From NCBI RefSeq assembly GCF_028888695.1, contig NZ_PNFF01000001.1, positions 1,249,501-1,313,500 on the forward strand: a stretch of 64,000 nt of DNA, written 5' to 3'. Below are positions 8,585 through 16,924 of this stretch, piece by piece. The notes below the pieces were generated by a model that did not search any database, was not told the DNA's origin, and worked only from the letters and a program-made list of their open reading frames with translations. The DNA is from Bacillus methanolicus (lineage in GTDB: Bacteria > Bacillota > Bacilli > Bacillales > Cytobacillaceae). The position numbers and the translations under genes are program-made. Positions within the stretch are counted from its first letter, which is position 1. Each line of letters starts with the position of its first letter.

Positions 8585-9430
8585 CTAAATGATTGATTCT
8601 TTAACAGATTTTGTTCTTGTATTTTGATAGGTTTTGACGGTAACGTTTTTTGTGATCCATTCAAGTGTTTTCGATATAAGGTCTTGAAAATGTTCCCCGC
8701 AAGAAAACGTATGATTGGCTCCGATAACTTCATTTCTTGTGCAAGTTCCCGTTTCTCTTCTAAGAAAAACTTGTTCAAAATCAGCGCTGTATTTTGCAGG
8801 AATTTCTTCATCATTTGTACCATGAATAAGCAAGACATCTTTTGAAAAATTTCGTGCAGCGATGAGAGGATGATATTTCTCGAGCGATTGAAAAAATTTC
8901 GCTGTAAACGAGTATCCTAAATGGTCTATTGCTGAAACTTTTTTCAAGTTCATCACTTTCTCTCTGCCTACGATCTTTCGAATGTCCTCGTATGGATGGG
9001 CTACAGCTGACCAAAGAATAAGTTTGTTTACACGTCCATCTTCAACTGCAGTCAGGAGAGCAGTTGCACCACCGAGACTGTGACCTAAAAGCACAACTTG
9101 GTTGTAGTCAATATTTTTTAACTTAATTCCAAAATCGATAACAGCTTTTGTTTGTTCAATTAATTCATCCAACCCACTGTTTCCATAAACGCCCGGACTC
9201 TCCCCGCATCCTTCATAATCGAATCTTACAACAACAAATCCGTCCAATGTTAATGCATGCGCCGTTTTTACAAATAGCCGGTCTACCCCAATGCGGCTGC
9301 TTGTAAATCCGTGGCAAATAATAACCAATGGATAAGCGCATTCCCCATTCGTTTTTTCATACATAGCCGGAAAATCAATCGTAGCTGCCAGAAATTGTTG
9401 TTTCCATGGAATCTTTACATATGTTCCCAT
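8585..9430 (-). CDS. Alpha/beta hydrolase (esterase/feruloyl-esterase-like)
   Basis: A 281-residue serine hydrolase. The nucleophile elbow GHSLGG (near residue 117), the acid in IHGTNDEEIP (near 205) and the His in GANHTFS (near 242) form a complete catalytic triad. The oxyanion region is IICHGFTSSRIG. There is no signal peptide, so it should be cytoplasmic. It resembles short-chain acyl or cinnamoyl ester hydrolases; the substrate is unknown. It lies 92 nt downstream of the small FbpA-like gene with no convincing terminator between them, so it may be read from the same SAM-riboswitch promoter. Start ATG 9430 has GGAG upstream. Confidence 0.85.
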   Translation of the reverse strand: MGTYVKIPWKQQFLAATIDFPAMYEKTNGECAYPLVIICHGFTSSRIGVDRLFVKTAHALTLDGFVVVRFDYEGCGESPGVYGNSGLDELIEQTKAVIDFGIKLKNIDYNQVVLLGHSLGGATALLTAVEDGRVNKLILWSAVAHPYEDIRKIVGREKVMNLKKVSAIDHLGYSFTAKFFQSLEKYHPLIAARNFSKDVLLIHGTNDEEIPAKYSADFEQVFLRRETGTCTRNEVIGANHTFSCGEHFQDLISKTLEWITKNVTVKTYQNTRTKSVKESII

Positions 9431-9522
9431 ATGCTGTTTCTCCTTTTCTTTGGTTTATAAATTTGTGCGTCCAGTTTCACAGTAAGCAAAACCGGAAACA
9501 CGTAACTAAAATCAAAGAATTA

Positions 9523-9690
9523 TTAATCTCTCGGTTTGTTTTTCGTTAACTTTTCGTACTCTTCCTCAAGTTCACGCAGTGAAAGTTCAAATAGTTGAAA
9601 ATTCCCTTTTTTATAAACACCTGAAAGGATAAGAAAATCAATTATTTTCTCCTTTTTCTCTTCGAGATGTTTTAAACGGTCTAGATTCAT
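9523..9690 (-). CDS. FbpA-like small protein (Fur-regulated basic protein family) behind a SAM riboswitch
   Basis: A 55-residue protein from ATG 9690, chosen because GAAAGGAG lies 6 nt upstream. The pattern (KIIDFLILSGVYKK, then QLFELSLRELEEEY) matches what I recall of the FbpA family, small proteins that in Bacillus subtilis belong to the Fur/FsrA iron-sparing response. No Fur box is convincing here. The gene instead follows a SAM-I aptamer, a terminator and a strong promoter, an unusual control for this family. Its pI is not strongly basic. Role inferred only from family resemblance. Confidence 0.65.
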   Translation of the reverse strand: MNLDRLKHLEEKKEKIIDFLILSGVYKKGNFQLFELSLRELEEEYEKLTKNKPRD

Positions 9691-9745
9691 AGCGTTCTCC
9701 TTTCTTTTTTTCAATTAAACCTATCATATTTATCGGATTTATAAA

Positions 9746-9793
9746 ACTTAAAAACCCCTTCTTATCGTTTTCTTCCAACGACAAGAAGGGGTT
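9746..9793 (-). terminator. SAM-riboswitch terminator upstream of the FbpA-like gene
   Basis: On the minus strand AACCCCTTCTTGTCGTT pairs with AACGATAAGAAGGGGTT (one G-U) and is followed by a U run, 60 nt upstream of the FbpA-like start. Confidence 0.9.
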
Positions 9794-9812
9794 GAATGAT
9801 TAACATCCGCTC

Positions 9813-9922
9813 TTCTTATCTTTCAAGCAAAATTTTGCTTGTTGGAATTGGCACAGTTCTCACATGGAGTCTGTTGCCGAGGTTTCAATGGGCCAAGTCC
9901 CTCCACCTCTCTGGATAAGAAT
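9813..9922 (-). ncRNA. SAM-I (S-box) riboswitch upstream of the FbpA-like gene
   Basis: Minus strand: P1 is TTCTTATC / GATAAGAA, followed by AGAGAGGTGGAGGGACTTGG, CCC, and the CGGCAAC element, then GTGCCAATTCC. This is the S-box core in order. A terminator follows at 9746-9793. When SAM is high the terminator should form and the downstream gene be off. Confidence 0.93.
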
Positions 9923-9951
9923 ATTAATATATATTCAATTAGTTAACTTTA

Positions 9952-9980
9952 AATATAAGTGAATTTGACCGTTTTGTCAA
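9952..9980 (-). promoter_or_regulatory. SigA-type promoter for the SAM-riboswitch leader
   Basis: Minus-strand -35 TTGACA (9975-9980), 17-nt spacer, -10 TATATT (9952-9957), about 30 nt upstream of the S-box aptamer. Confidence 0.85.
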
Positions 9981-10039
9981 TTATTAATGTTCTTATGCAA
10001 AAGGCAACGTTTCAATTTCATTCCACTGCCTTCCACTGC

Positions 10040-12115
10040 TTATTGTTTTGAGCGCTGCTTTTTCAACTCAAAATACGTATCCAGCACTCTTCGTCCAATT
10101 TCATAATTTGCGGTATGTCCCGAATTGCCCTGATATGCCCACGGAACCACAACAGCCATCGCAATTTCCGGATTGTCATGTGGTGCATATGCAACCAAGC
10201 TTAAATTCATCACTTCAGGCGGCAGGTTATAATTTTTTCGTTGCGGACCATCGTAAAATGCTTGAGCAGTACCGGTTTTCCCTGCAGGAGAATATGGTGC
10301 ATCTCCAAATCTTCTATAAGCTGTTCCTTCACTATGCTGCATAACCTGGCGGAAGCCTTCTTTCACTTGTCTTAACCAGTCTTCCTTTAAGTCGATCCTA
10401 TTTAAAATTGCAGGATGAATTTCAGTTACTAACGGCCCGGGTTCACCGTTTGCGGATGGTTGGCGAATTTCTTTCACAAGATGGGGCTTTATCCTATAAC
10501 CGCCATTGGCGATCGTGGACACATATTGGGCAAGCTGCATCGGTGTATACGTATCATACTGTCCGATTACAAGGTCAAGCAAAAATCCGCCAATTGTTTG
10601 CGGGCCTTTATACCCGATTTGTTCGTTCGGAAGGTCAATCCCTGTTCGCACTCCAAGTCCGAATTCGCTGAATGAGTCTCTTATTGTTTGAAATGCTTCC
10701 TTATTTTTTAATATTAGCGGCTGATTTGGTATATATGTTCCCTTGCCAATTTCAATCGCTGTTTTAAACATATAGACGTTTGAGGAAACTCTAAGTGCCC
10801 GTATATCATTAAGGTAAGCGTTAAAGTTTCTCCATGAACTTTTTTCCTTTGTGCCTTTAATATACAAAGGAGAGTCATAGAAAGTTGACCAAGGGTGGAT
10901 CGCCCCCGTTTTATAGCCTGTTAATACTGTTGCACCTTTTACCGCAGACCCGACATTGTAAGATGAAGAAATATTCCCTAATGCGTAATCTTGAATAATT
11001 CGTTCGCCTGTCTTTTCATCTCTGGCAAAAACTTTCCCTGCCATTGTGAGCACTTCGCCCGTATTCGGATCCATTAAGACGACAAACGCCCGGTCCAACA
11101 ATCCGGTTCTTGGCATCGATCTCGCTCTTAGCAATTCTTCTTCGATGATCTTTTCAACTGCAATTTGCAAATCCATATCTATTGTCAAAACAAGGTCATT
11201 TCCCGGCTTGCCTTCCGAGACAATTTCTGATTTCAATAGATTTCCAGCTTTGTCGGTAATGTTTTTTACTTTTTTCTTCTGTCCGTGAAGCACGTCTTCA
11301 TATTGCATTTCGAGATAACTTTTTCCTACCCGGTCATTGCGGTTGTAGCCTCTTGATAAGTAGTAATCAAGCTGTTCTTTCGGAAGGCCTTCCTCAGAGG
11401 TCGTAATGTTTCCTAGAACGGTTTTAAGCGTATCGCCAAAAGTGTACGATCGATCCCAATCTGTAATCGTATCAACTCCCGGCAAATATTTCAGATTTTC
11501 ATTCACTCTTGCGATTTCCTCGTCAGTTACATTTTCGTTTTTAACAATTTGAGGAGTAAACGCATAACCGCTGTTAAATTTTCGGTAAATTGCAAGAATC
11601 TCAAGATCTTTTTTCGTTAACTCGCTAAGTTCCTTTTCAGTAATCCTATCAAGCTTTAATTGATAAATTTGTTTGTCCGTAAGCTTTTTGTTCTTATAAA
11701 GATTCCATTCCTTTGCTGTTATTTTTTTATCAGCTCTTTTAGGATTGTTAATAATCCAATAGTCTTTTTTGTCTCTCTCAGGGATTTTATCATCTTTCAT
11801 TTCGATTAGAGTTGACAGTTTTTTGGCAATGGTCATCATTTTATCCTGGTCATAGCCTTCGTTGATAAAGATAATTGCATTTTTTGGAGTATTATCAACA
11901 ACGATTTTGCCGGTGCGGTCAAACATTTTTCCGCGTGGAACCGGATGGCTTACGGTAACATCTACCGTTCTTTCTATTTCTTTCTTATACTCATTTCCAT
12001 AGACAATTTGCACAACACCGAGCCGCACAATAAGCAATGAAAATAGTAAAAAAACAAAAAAGAATAATAGATTGATCCTGAACTGCACGAACACTTTTTT
12101 CTTCTTTTTTTCCAT
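10040..12115 (-). CDS. Class B penicillin-binding protein (PbpA/PbpH-like transpeptidase)
   Basis: Cross-links peptidoglycan; anchored in the membrane with its catalytic domain outside. One N-terminal membrane segment (about residues 13-35) precedes the PBP dimerisation domain (VPRGKMFDRTGKIVVDN) and the transpeptidase domain. The active-site triad is visible: SAVK (SxxK, in NVGSAVKGATVLTGY), SSN (SxN) and KTGTA (KTG). The 691-residue length and the lysine-rich insertion in the N-terminal domain fit the rod-shape PBP2a/PbpH group of Bacillus, which elongate the lateral wall. I cannot decide between pbpA and pbpH. The gene is monocistronic, divergent from the NERD gene, with a 20-bp repeat array in the shared upstream region. 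Confidence 0.92.
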   Translation of the reverse strand: MEKKKKKVFVQFRINLLFFFVFLLFSLLIVRLGVVQIVYGNEYKKEIERTVDVTVSHPVPRGKMFDRTGKIVVDNTPKNAIIFINEGYDQDKMMTIAKKLSTLIEMKDDKIPERDKKDYWIINNPKRADKKITAKEWNLYKNKKLTDKQIYQLKLDRITEKELSELTKKDLEILAIYRKFNSGYAFTPQIVKNENVTDEEIARVNENLKYLPGVDTITDWDRSYTFGDTLKTVLGNITTSEEGLPKEQLDYYLSRGYNRNDRVGKSYLEMQYEDVLHGQKKKVKNITDKAGNLLKSEIVSEGKPGNDLVLTIDMDLQIAVEKIIEEELLRARSMPRTGLLDRAFVVLMDPNTGEVLTMAGKVFARDEKTGERIIQDYALGNISSSYNVGSAVKGATVLTGYKTGAIHPWSTFYDSPLYIKGTKEKSSWRNFNAYLNDIRALRVSSNVYMFKTAIEIGKGTYIPNQPLILKNKEAFQTIRDSFSEFGLGVRTGIDLPNEQIGYKGPQTIGGFLLDLVIGQYDTYTPMQLAQYVSTIANGGYRIKPHLVKEIRQPSANGEPGPLVTEIHPAILNRIDLKEDWLRQVKEGFRQVMQHSEGTAYRRFGDAPYSPAGKTGTAQAFYDGPQRKNYNLPPEVMNLSLVAYAPHDNPEIAMAVVVPWAYQGNSGHTANYEIGRRVLDTYFELKKQRSKQ

Positions 12116-12228
12116 TGATAACCCCTCTTCCTTATATACCTAATGATACCATTTTTGTTAACAAAATGGGGGTTATTTTTCTTTAAATTTAGATTTTTTT
12201 GGAAATTTTTGTGTGGGGAGATGCGAGT

Positions 12229-12360
12229 TGCTGTTATTTTGAAAAATCGCAGTAATATCGAAAAAATCGCTGTTATATTCAAAAAATCGCAATAATATCA
12301 AAAAAATCGCAATTATCTTAAAATAATCGCTGTTATCTAGAAATAATCGCAATAATAAAA
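12229..12360. repeat. Array A: tandem 20-bp repeats with AATCGC core
   Basis: AATCGC starts at 12245, 12265, 12285, 12305, 12325 and 12345, exactly every 20 bp, with a degenerate A/T-rich remainder (typical unit AATCGCTGTTATATTCAAAA). A decayed unit precedes it at 12229. The period is not a multiple of 3, so it is not coding. It lies between the divergent PBP and NERD genes. Confidence 0.95.
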
Positions 12361-12434
12361 AAAGTCCGCTAAGTTTAAAGGGATTTTGCAGATTAATAGA
12401 GAAATATGAAGTGAATTTATTGAAGGAGTGATAT

Positions 12435-13403
12435 ATGTTGATTGTTAAACCTCGAACAATTCCATTAAGAATTAGAAAATGTGAAGCAATTTTGAGACGC
12501 CTTCCTAAAAATCATCCAAAACAAGATGCCATTAAAGATGACTTGGCAAAAAGACGTGCAGGTTTTTACGGTGAGCAGGCACTTGACTACCATATTGGTT
12601 TCCTCGACGAAAAAATGTATTACATTTTTCATGATCTTCGCCTACCATTCGGTCAACAATATTTTCAAATTGATACTCTCATCCTCTCAACTCATTTCGC
12701 ATTAATTCTTGAAGTTAAAAATATGGCCGGAACATTATTCTTCGACCCGTCTTTTCATCAGCTAATCCGTACCTATAATGATAAGGAAGAAGTTTTTCTG
12801 GATCCAATCATACAGGCAAGACGTCTTCAAATTCAATTTAGAAAATGGTTAAGTGTTCAACAATTTCCTGACATGCCGGTAGAATTTCTTGTCATCATAC
12901 CCAATACCTCTACGTTTTTAAAAACGCCGCCGGAAAATCAAAACATCAATCAAAAGGTCATAAATGTTCACCGATTATTAGAAAAAATAGAAAACATTCA
13001 AGATAAATATAAAGTGGAAAAGATTTGCCCTAAAACGATGAAAAAATTGAACAAATGCCTATTGAAAAATCATACTCCCCCAAATTATGATCTTTTTCAA
13101 ACATTCGAAATTTCAAGGTCTGAATTATTAACAGGCGTCAGTTGCCCAAATTGTTCCAGCATTCCAATGGCACGAATAAAAGGAAGATGGCAATGCCCGG
13201 TTTGTCATTGCGAGTCTAAAGATGCACATTTAGAAGCGATCGAAGATTATTTCCTCCTTTTTCAACCTTCAATTACAAATCCAGAACTTCGCAATTTTCT
13301 TCACCTATCCTCTTCTTTTACAGCAACCAGACTACTGAAAGCGATGAATTTGCCCTATTCCGGTTCCAAAAAAGGAAGAGTATATTATCCACATATTAAC
13401 TAA
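12435..13403 (+). CDS. NERD-domain protein with C-terminal zinc finger
   Basis: A 322-residue protein. The NERD (nuclease-related) domain spans about residues 40-150, with the restriction-nuclease-like pattern FQIDTLILSTHFALILEVKN (Asp, then ExK). Near residue 236 a four-Cys motif, CPNC...CPVC, suggests a zinc ribbon. No signal peptide or membrane segment. NERD proteins are predicted DNA-processing nucleases; no in vivo role is established. ATG 12435 is preceded by AAGGAG. A second NERD protein, fused to a helicase, is encoded 7 kb downstream on the other strand. Confidence 0.85.
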   Translation: MLIVKPRTIPLRIRKCEAILRRLPKNHPKQDAIKDDLAKRRAGFYGEQALDYHIGFLDEKMYYIFHDLRLPFGQQYFQIDTLILSTHFALILEVKNMAGTLFFDPSFHQLIRTYNDKEEVFLDPIIQARRLQIQFRKWLSVQQFPDMPVEFLVIIPNTSTFLKTPPENQNINQKVINVHRLLEKIENIQDKYKVEKICPKTMKKLNKCLLKNHTPPNYDLFQTFEISRSELLTGVSCPNCSSIPMARIKGRWQCPVCHCESKDAHLEAIEDYFLLFQPSITNPELRNFLHLSSSFTATRLLKAMNLPYSGSKKGRVYYPHIN

Positions 13404-13543
13404 GAAAAAGGACTGGCTCATAAGGGTCTGACATCCTCCGGAAATGACAATTGTTTTATCAGAGTTTGCCTATATATTGTATTGAAGGGGTCTGCCCCTT
13501 TGCTTTTTGAGCCGACCCCCACTTTCTCATTGCGTTTGGTCTA
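13404..13543. terminator. Convergent-gene terminator element with GGGTCTG motifs
   Basis: A hairpin AAGGGG / CCCCTT around TCTG (13485-13500) lies inside a longer imperfect inverted repeat (GGCTCA near 13414 with TGAGCC at 13508-13513). It separates the NERD gene from the ABC permease gene and probably terminates both. The GGGTCTG motif recurs in the 39-bp repeats elsewhere in the window. Confidence 0.6.
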
Positions 13544-15496
13544 TTATTTTTCGAAAAATTCTTTGATAACTTCAGGCACCTGTTGATCATATATATTGTG
13601 GATTTCTGGATACTGTTCGTTTTCAAAAAAGAAGGCAGCTACATATTCCCCTTTATCCAAACTCGTATTTTTGATGCACTCTTCTATTTGTTTTTTATCG
13701 GTGATCCTCAATGCTTCACCTTTTCTTTCCAATTTTCGTAAGAGTTCTTCAGTTTCCATATTATAGCTATCTGGTAGATCTTTCTGCTTTATCACGAGAA
13801 TGTGAGATATTTCATCAGGCATGATTCTGGCATTCTCGAACAATCCTTTGTCTCGAAGCCATTTTTCAAAATCTTGATAGGATGGTTTCCACTCAAAATG
13901 GATCCTCTTATTGTCTTGCAGAAGAATCTCTATATCGGAAAAGGCTTCCTTGCTTGAATTGATTTCTTCATATGATTCTTGGACTATTTCTTTTTGTAGG
14001 ATCCTTATCGCTTCATTCAAGTCAGCAGGATCTGTTATAACAGCACGTTTATTAACTAGTCCTTTCGGCATGATTGTTATTTTATCTGCGTCATTTTCAT
14101 CTAATCGTAATAACTCATACGTTGCCATTTTATATTCTTCAGATTCCATGATCGGTTTCAAATACGCCGAGTAGTCTTCTTTTACGATTTCGTATTGGCG
14201 TATGAGTTTATCACCATTTTTCAATTCATACACAACAAAAATTGGTTCGGTCGTGTTGTTATCTGCGATCCTTTTTCGATTCTTCGTTATTTGTTCATGG
14301 AGAGTTCGGACAGCGTTCAAATTTGATCGGTCTTTTAAATAAAACTGGGAATGGTGGTTTTTATCTGTATACTGATAGACAAACGGACTAAAATGAACAC
14401 GTTCGATCTCTTCAAGTTCAGGAACCGACTTCTCATAATTCGTAAAATCAAGCTGGAAGACAGCAATTATTAGAGCGGCTGCAGCTGCATAAAAGAAATA
14501 TCCTTTGATGTTACCAAAAACCCTCCACGATTTTTGCAACACCATTTCTGCAACAAAATATCCAAAGATCGAACCAGCAGCATAACCGAACAAAACCCAG
14601 CCGAAATGGTGCTGGATCACACCAAAATATAATCCTCCGAGCAGCATAAAGCACGCTGTTGTTCCGTATTTAAAAATTGGAACTAGCTTTCGAAAAGCGA
14701 TCGCCTGGGAGGCAGCTTCAAGTTTTCGCTTTTTATATACAAATAATGAAAGCCAATAAAGAAGAATGATAATCGCTATTAATACGGAAACAATGCGTGT
14801 ACCTAACGGCGTGTAATTTAAATTTATCGCAATTAATAACGGCGAAATTTTTTCACTTAGTCTATTAAGAAAATATTCTGTCGGAAAACCAAACAGTAAG
14901 TATTTCAAGTTAAAAACAAGCAACACGGATATTCCTGCAGGAAACAATAAAAAGATGTATGTCAGCACTCCCTGCACGGCGGAAATCCCCGTAAACATCC
15001 CGACAAAAATTCCTGCTGTATAAAAAACAAAGTTTAGTAATACAGTTACACTAGTCCAGTAGGTAATTTCTTTCAATCCATATAAATGTTCCAAACCCAT
15101 AACCTTTTGGATAATGAGGAGAACAACCGACGTCAAGACAACAGGTAGCAATAATAAAATGGCTCCTGTAAGGGCGTAATGGTGAAAAATCTTTTCCCTT
15201 TTTAATGGCAAACTATGAACAAAGTCAGTCGCCTGCTTTACTTGTAAGAAGCGGAATAAAAATACAGCCAGCAGCACAGGCAAAACAATCATTAAGATTA
15301 ATTGGATATCGAAATAGAATTCAAATAAATTTTTAACCTTTGCGTAACTCAAATATTCGTCATTGCTCGCTCTCATCAAAATTTTAAGAGGAAGGGCAAA
15401 CAATAGTGCCAAGAAATAAACTATTCCTATCCAGCCGATACTTCTTAAAATTTGAAAAACTAGTTCTCTATTAAACCAAAATATTTTTGATTGCAT
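13544..15496 (-). CDS. ABC transporter permease, large, YtrC/YtrD-type operon
   Basis: Integral membrane partner of the ATPase encoded upstream. About 10-11 hydrophobic segments fill residues 20-390; the remaining ~260 residues are soluble and charged, which I recall as the DUF6449-type tail of Bacillus multi-TM permeases. I start it at ATG 15496 (MQSKIFWFNREL): a GGGGG sits about 9 nt upstream and the longer frame would run deep into the ATPase gene. It overlaps that gene by 26 nt. The substrate is unknown. In Bacillus, YtrA-type operons respond to cell-wall antibiotics, so a role in envelope-drug resistance is likely but inferred. Confidence 0.8.
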   Translation of the reverse strand: MQSKIFWFNRELVFQILRSIGWIGIVYFLALLFALPLKILMRASNDEYLSYAKVKNLFEFYFDIQLILMIVLPVLLAVFLFRFLQVKQATDFVHSLPLKREKIFHHYALTGAILLLLPVVLTSVVLLIIQKVMGLEHLYGLKEITYWTSVTVLLNFVFYTAGIFVGMFTGISAVQGVLTYIFLLFPAGISVLLVFNLKYLLFGFPTEYFLNRLSEKISPLLIAINLNYTPLGTRIVSVLIAIIILLYWLSLFVYKKRKLEAASQAIAFRKLVPIFKYGTTACFMLLGGLYFGVIQHHFGWVLFGYAAGSIFGYFVAEMVLQKSWRVFGNIKGYFFYAAAAALIIAVFQLDFTNYEKSVPELEEIERVHFSPFVYQYTDKNHHSQFYLKDRSNLNAVRTLHEQITKNRKRIADNNTTEPIFVVYELKNGDKLIRQYEIVKEDYSAYLKPIMESEEYKMATYELLRLDENDADKITIMPKGLVNKRAVITDPADLNEAIRILQKEIVQESYEEINSSKEAFSDIEILLQDNKRIHFEWKPSYQDFEKWLRDKGLFENARIMPDEISHILVIKQKDLPDSYNMETEELLRKLERKGEALRITDKKQIEECIKNTSLDKGEYVAAFFFENEQYPEIHNIYDQQVPEVIKEFFEK

Positions 15497-16370
15497 AGCC
15501 CGCATCCCCCATTTCATAAATAAAGATTTCTTCAAGTGTAAGAGGAAGCAAATCAAAAATAACCGGACTGAACTTTTCAATATGAGAGGCGATGTCTTCT
15601 TCTCTTCCTCTTACAATACATAACAGGACGCTTCCCCGTTTTTCTTTATGTAAGACGCTGATATCACGGAACAATCCTTTAGGAACATCATTCTTGAACG
15701 CAATTTGAATTTTGTGTATATCCGTTTTTAAATCATCCAGCTCTTTTTCAAGAAGCAGCGATCCGTTGTGAAGAATCCCGACATGGTCACAAATGTCCTC
15801 CACTTCCCGTAAATTATGGGAAGAAATTAAGACTGTCATTTCTCGGTCAGCTACATCCTGTATGATCAAGCTTTTGACCTTTTTTCGGATGACCGGATCC
15901 AGCCCGTCCATCGGTTCATCAAGGATAAGAATTTCCGGCATTGTCGAAAGCGCCAGCCAAAATGCAATCTGCCGCTGAACTCCTTTTGAAAATTTATGGA
16001 TTTTTTTATTAATGTCCATTTCGAAAACATCAGCTAACTCGGAAAAACGGCTTTCGCTCCAATGGCTGTAAATGCTTTTATAAAAATCGGCCATTTGTTT
16101 CACCGTGTATTGATGGAAAAAGTAAGGAAAATCCGGAATAAAAAATAGTCTCTCTTTTATCCTTGGATTTTCAAAAACAGGTTCATCTTTGATCAAGACT
16201 TGGCCATGATCCTGTTTCATGATACCGGACAAAATTTTTAAAATGGTCGTTTTTCCGGCTCCGTTTGAACCTAGCAAACCGTATATGGATCCTTTCTGTA
16301 CAGTGATATTAACACGGTGAATAGCTTCAGTGCCTTCAAATGATTTCGATACATTTTTTAATTGAATCAT
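15471..16370 (-). CDS. ABC transporter ATP-binding protein (YtrB-like)
   Basis: Energises the permease encoded next. Walker A GSNGAGKT (near residue 37), a signature region with FSKGVQRQIAFWLAL in place of a canonical LSGGQ, Walker B ILILDEPMDGLDP and switch His in LISSHNLREVED. 299 residues, a normal single-domain exporter-type ATPase with a C-terminal extension. The atypical signature FSKGVQRQ is common in this exporter subgroup. The start overlaps the stop of the regulator gene (ATGA), showing tight translational coupling in a regulator-ATPase-permease operon. Confidence 0.92.
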   Translation of the reverse strand: MIQLKNVSKSFEGTEAIHRVNITVQKGSIYGLLGSNGAGKTTILKILSGIMKQDHGQVLIKDEPVFENPRIKERLFFIPDFPYFFHQYTVKQMADFYKSIYSHWSESRFSELADVFEMDINKKIHKFSKGVQRQIAFWLALSTMPEILILDEPMDGLDPVIRKKVKSLIIQDVADREMTVLISSHNLREVEDICDHVGILHNGSLLLEKELDDLKTDIHKIQIAFKNDVPKGLFRDISVLHKEKRGSVLLCIVRGREEDIASHIEKFSPVIFDLLPLTLEEIFIYEMGDAGYAIKNILV

Positions 16371-16753
16371 GAGGATTTACCTCCTCCTGTCGAAGTTTCA
16401 ATTTCTTTTATCATTGAAAAGAGCTCATTTGATGTTATTCCTAAATACAGTGCTTCCGTTATTAGTTTCATAAGTTCTTTTTTTATACTTTTAATCTTTT
16501 CTGAGTTTTGTATATGACTTGAAGGGTTCACAAAGCTTCCTTTCCCTTTCACAGAGTAGATATATTTTTGGCTTTCCAGTTCCCTGTATGCCTTTTGTAT
16601 CGTGTTTGGATTTATCATTAATTGCTGGGCTAACGTCCTGACTGACGGCAGCTGTTCATCAGGCTTTAACACTTCATTTATGATCAATTCTTTAAATTTA
16701 TCCACGAGCTGTTCATAAATAGGTTTCCGGCTCCTTAGATCTAATTCGAACAT
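16367..16753 (-). CDS. GntR-family transcriptional regulator (YtrA subfamily)
   Basis: Repressor of its own operon. 128 residues: winged-helix DNA-binding domain with the GntR signature (PIYEQLVDKFKELIINEVL, PSVRTLAQQLMINPNTIQKAYRELE) followed by a short helical dimerisation tail of about 50 residues, the YtrA-type architecture without a ligand-binding domain. An inverted repeat (16768-16799) just upstream overlaps the expected transcription start and is the likely operator. First gene of a three-gene operon. GGAGGGGAG precedes the ATG. Confidence 0.93.
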   Translation of the reverse strand: MFELDLRSRKPIYEQLVDKFKELIINEVLKPDEQLPSVRTLAQQLMINPNTIQKAYRELESQKYIYSVKGKGSFVNPSSHIQNSEKIKSIKKELMKLITEALYLGITSNELFSMIKEIETSTGGGKSS

Positions 16754-16767
16754 AACTCCCCTCCTAT

Positions 16768-16809
16768 CTGTATTAAGTGTACTATGAGTATTAATACAGT
16801 TAGATTATA
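16768..16809 (-). promoter_or_regulatory. YtrA-type operator and -10 of the regulator-ABC operon
   Basis: Nine-base arms CTGTATTAA (16768-16776) and TTAATACAG (16791-16799) form an inverted repeat separated by 14 bp. A -10 TATAAT (minus strand, 16804-16809) places the start site inside the repeat, as expected for autorepression. No convincing -35 is seen. Confidence 0.65.
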
Positions 16810-16924
16810 TTACATTCCTTTCCAAATGACTACATCTTTTTTATAAAAATTTTTAAAAAAACAGCCCTGCTTGATTAGCAGAACTGTGGATGATTTTGAA
16901 CAGACTAATTAAATTTCTTTTCGT

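Noticed and set aside
9718-9745. Fur box in front of the FbpA-like gene
   Set aside because: The best segment (GATAAATATGATA) matches too few positions of the 7-1-7 consensus.
10048-10691. Overlapping plus-strand ORFs opposite the PBP gene
   Set aside because: Shadows of the PBP frame, which has complete domain motifs and an RBS.
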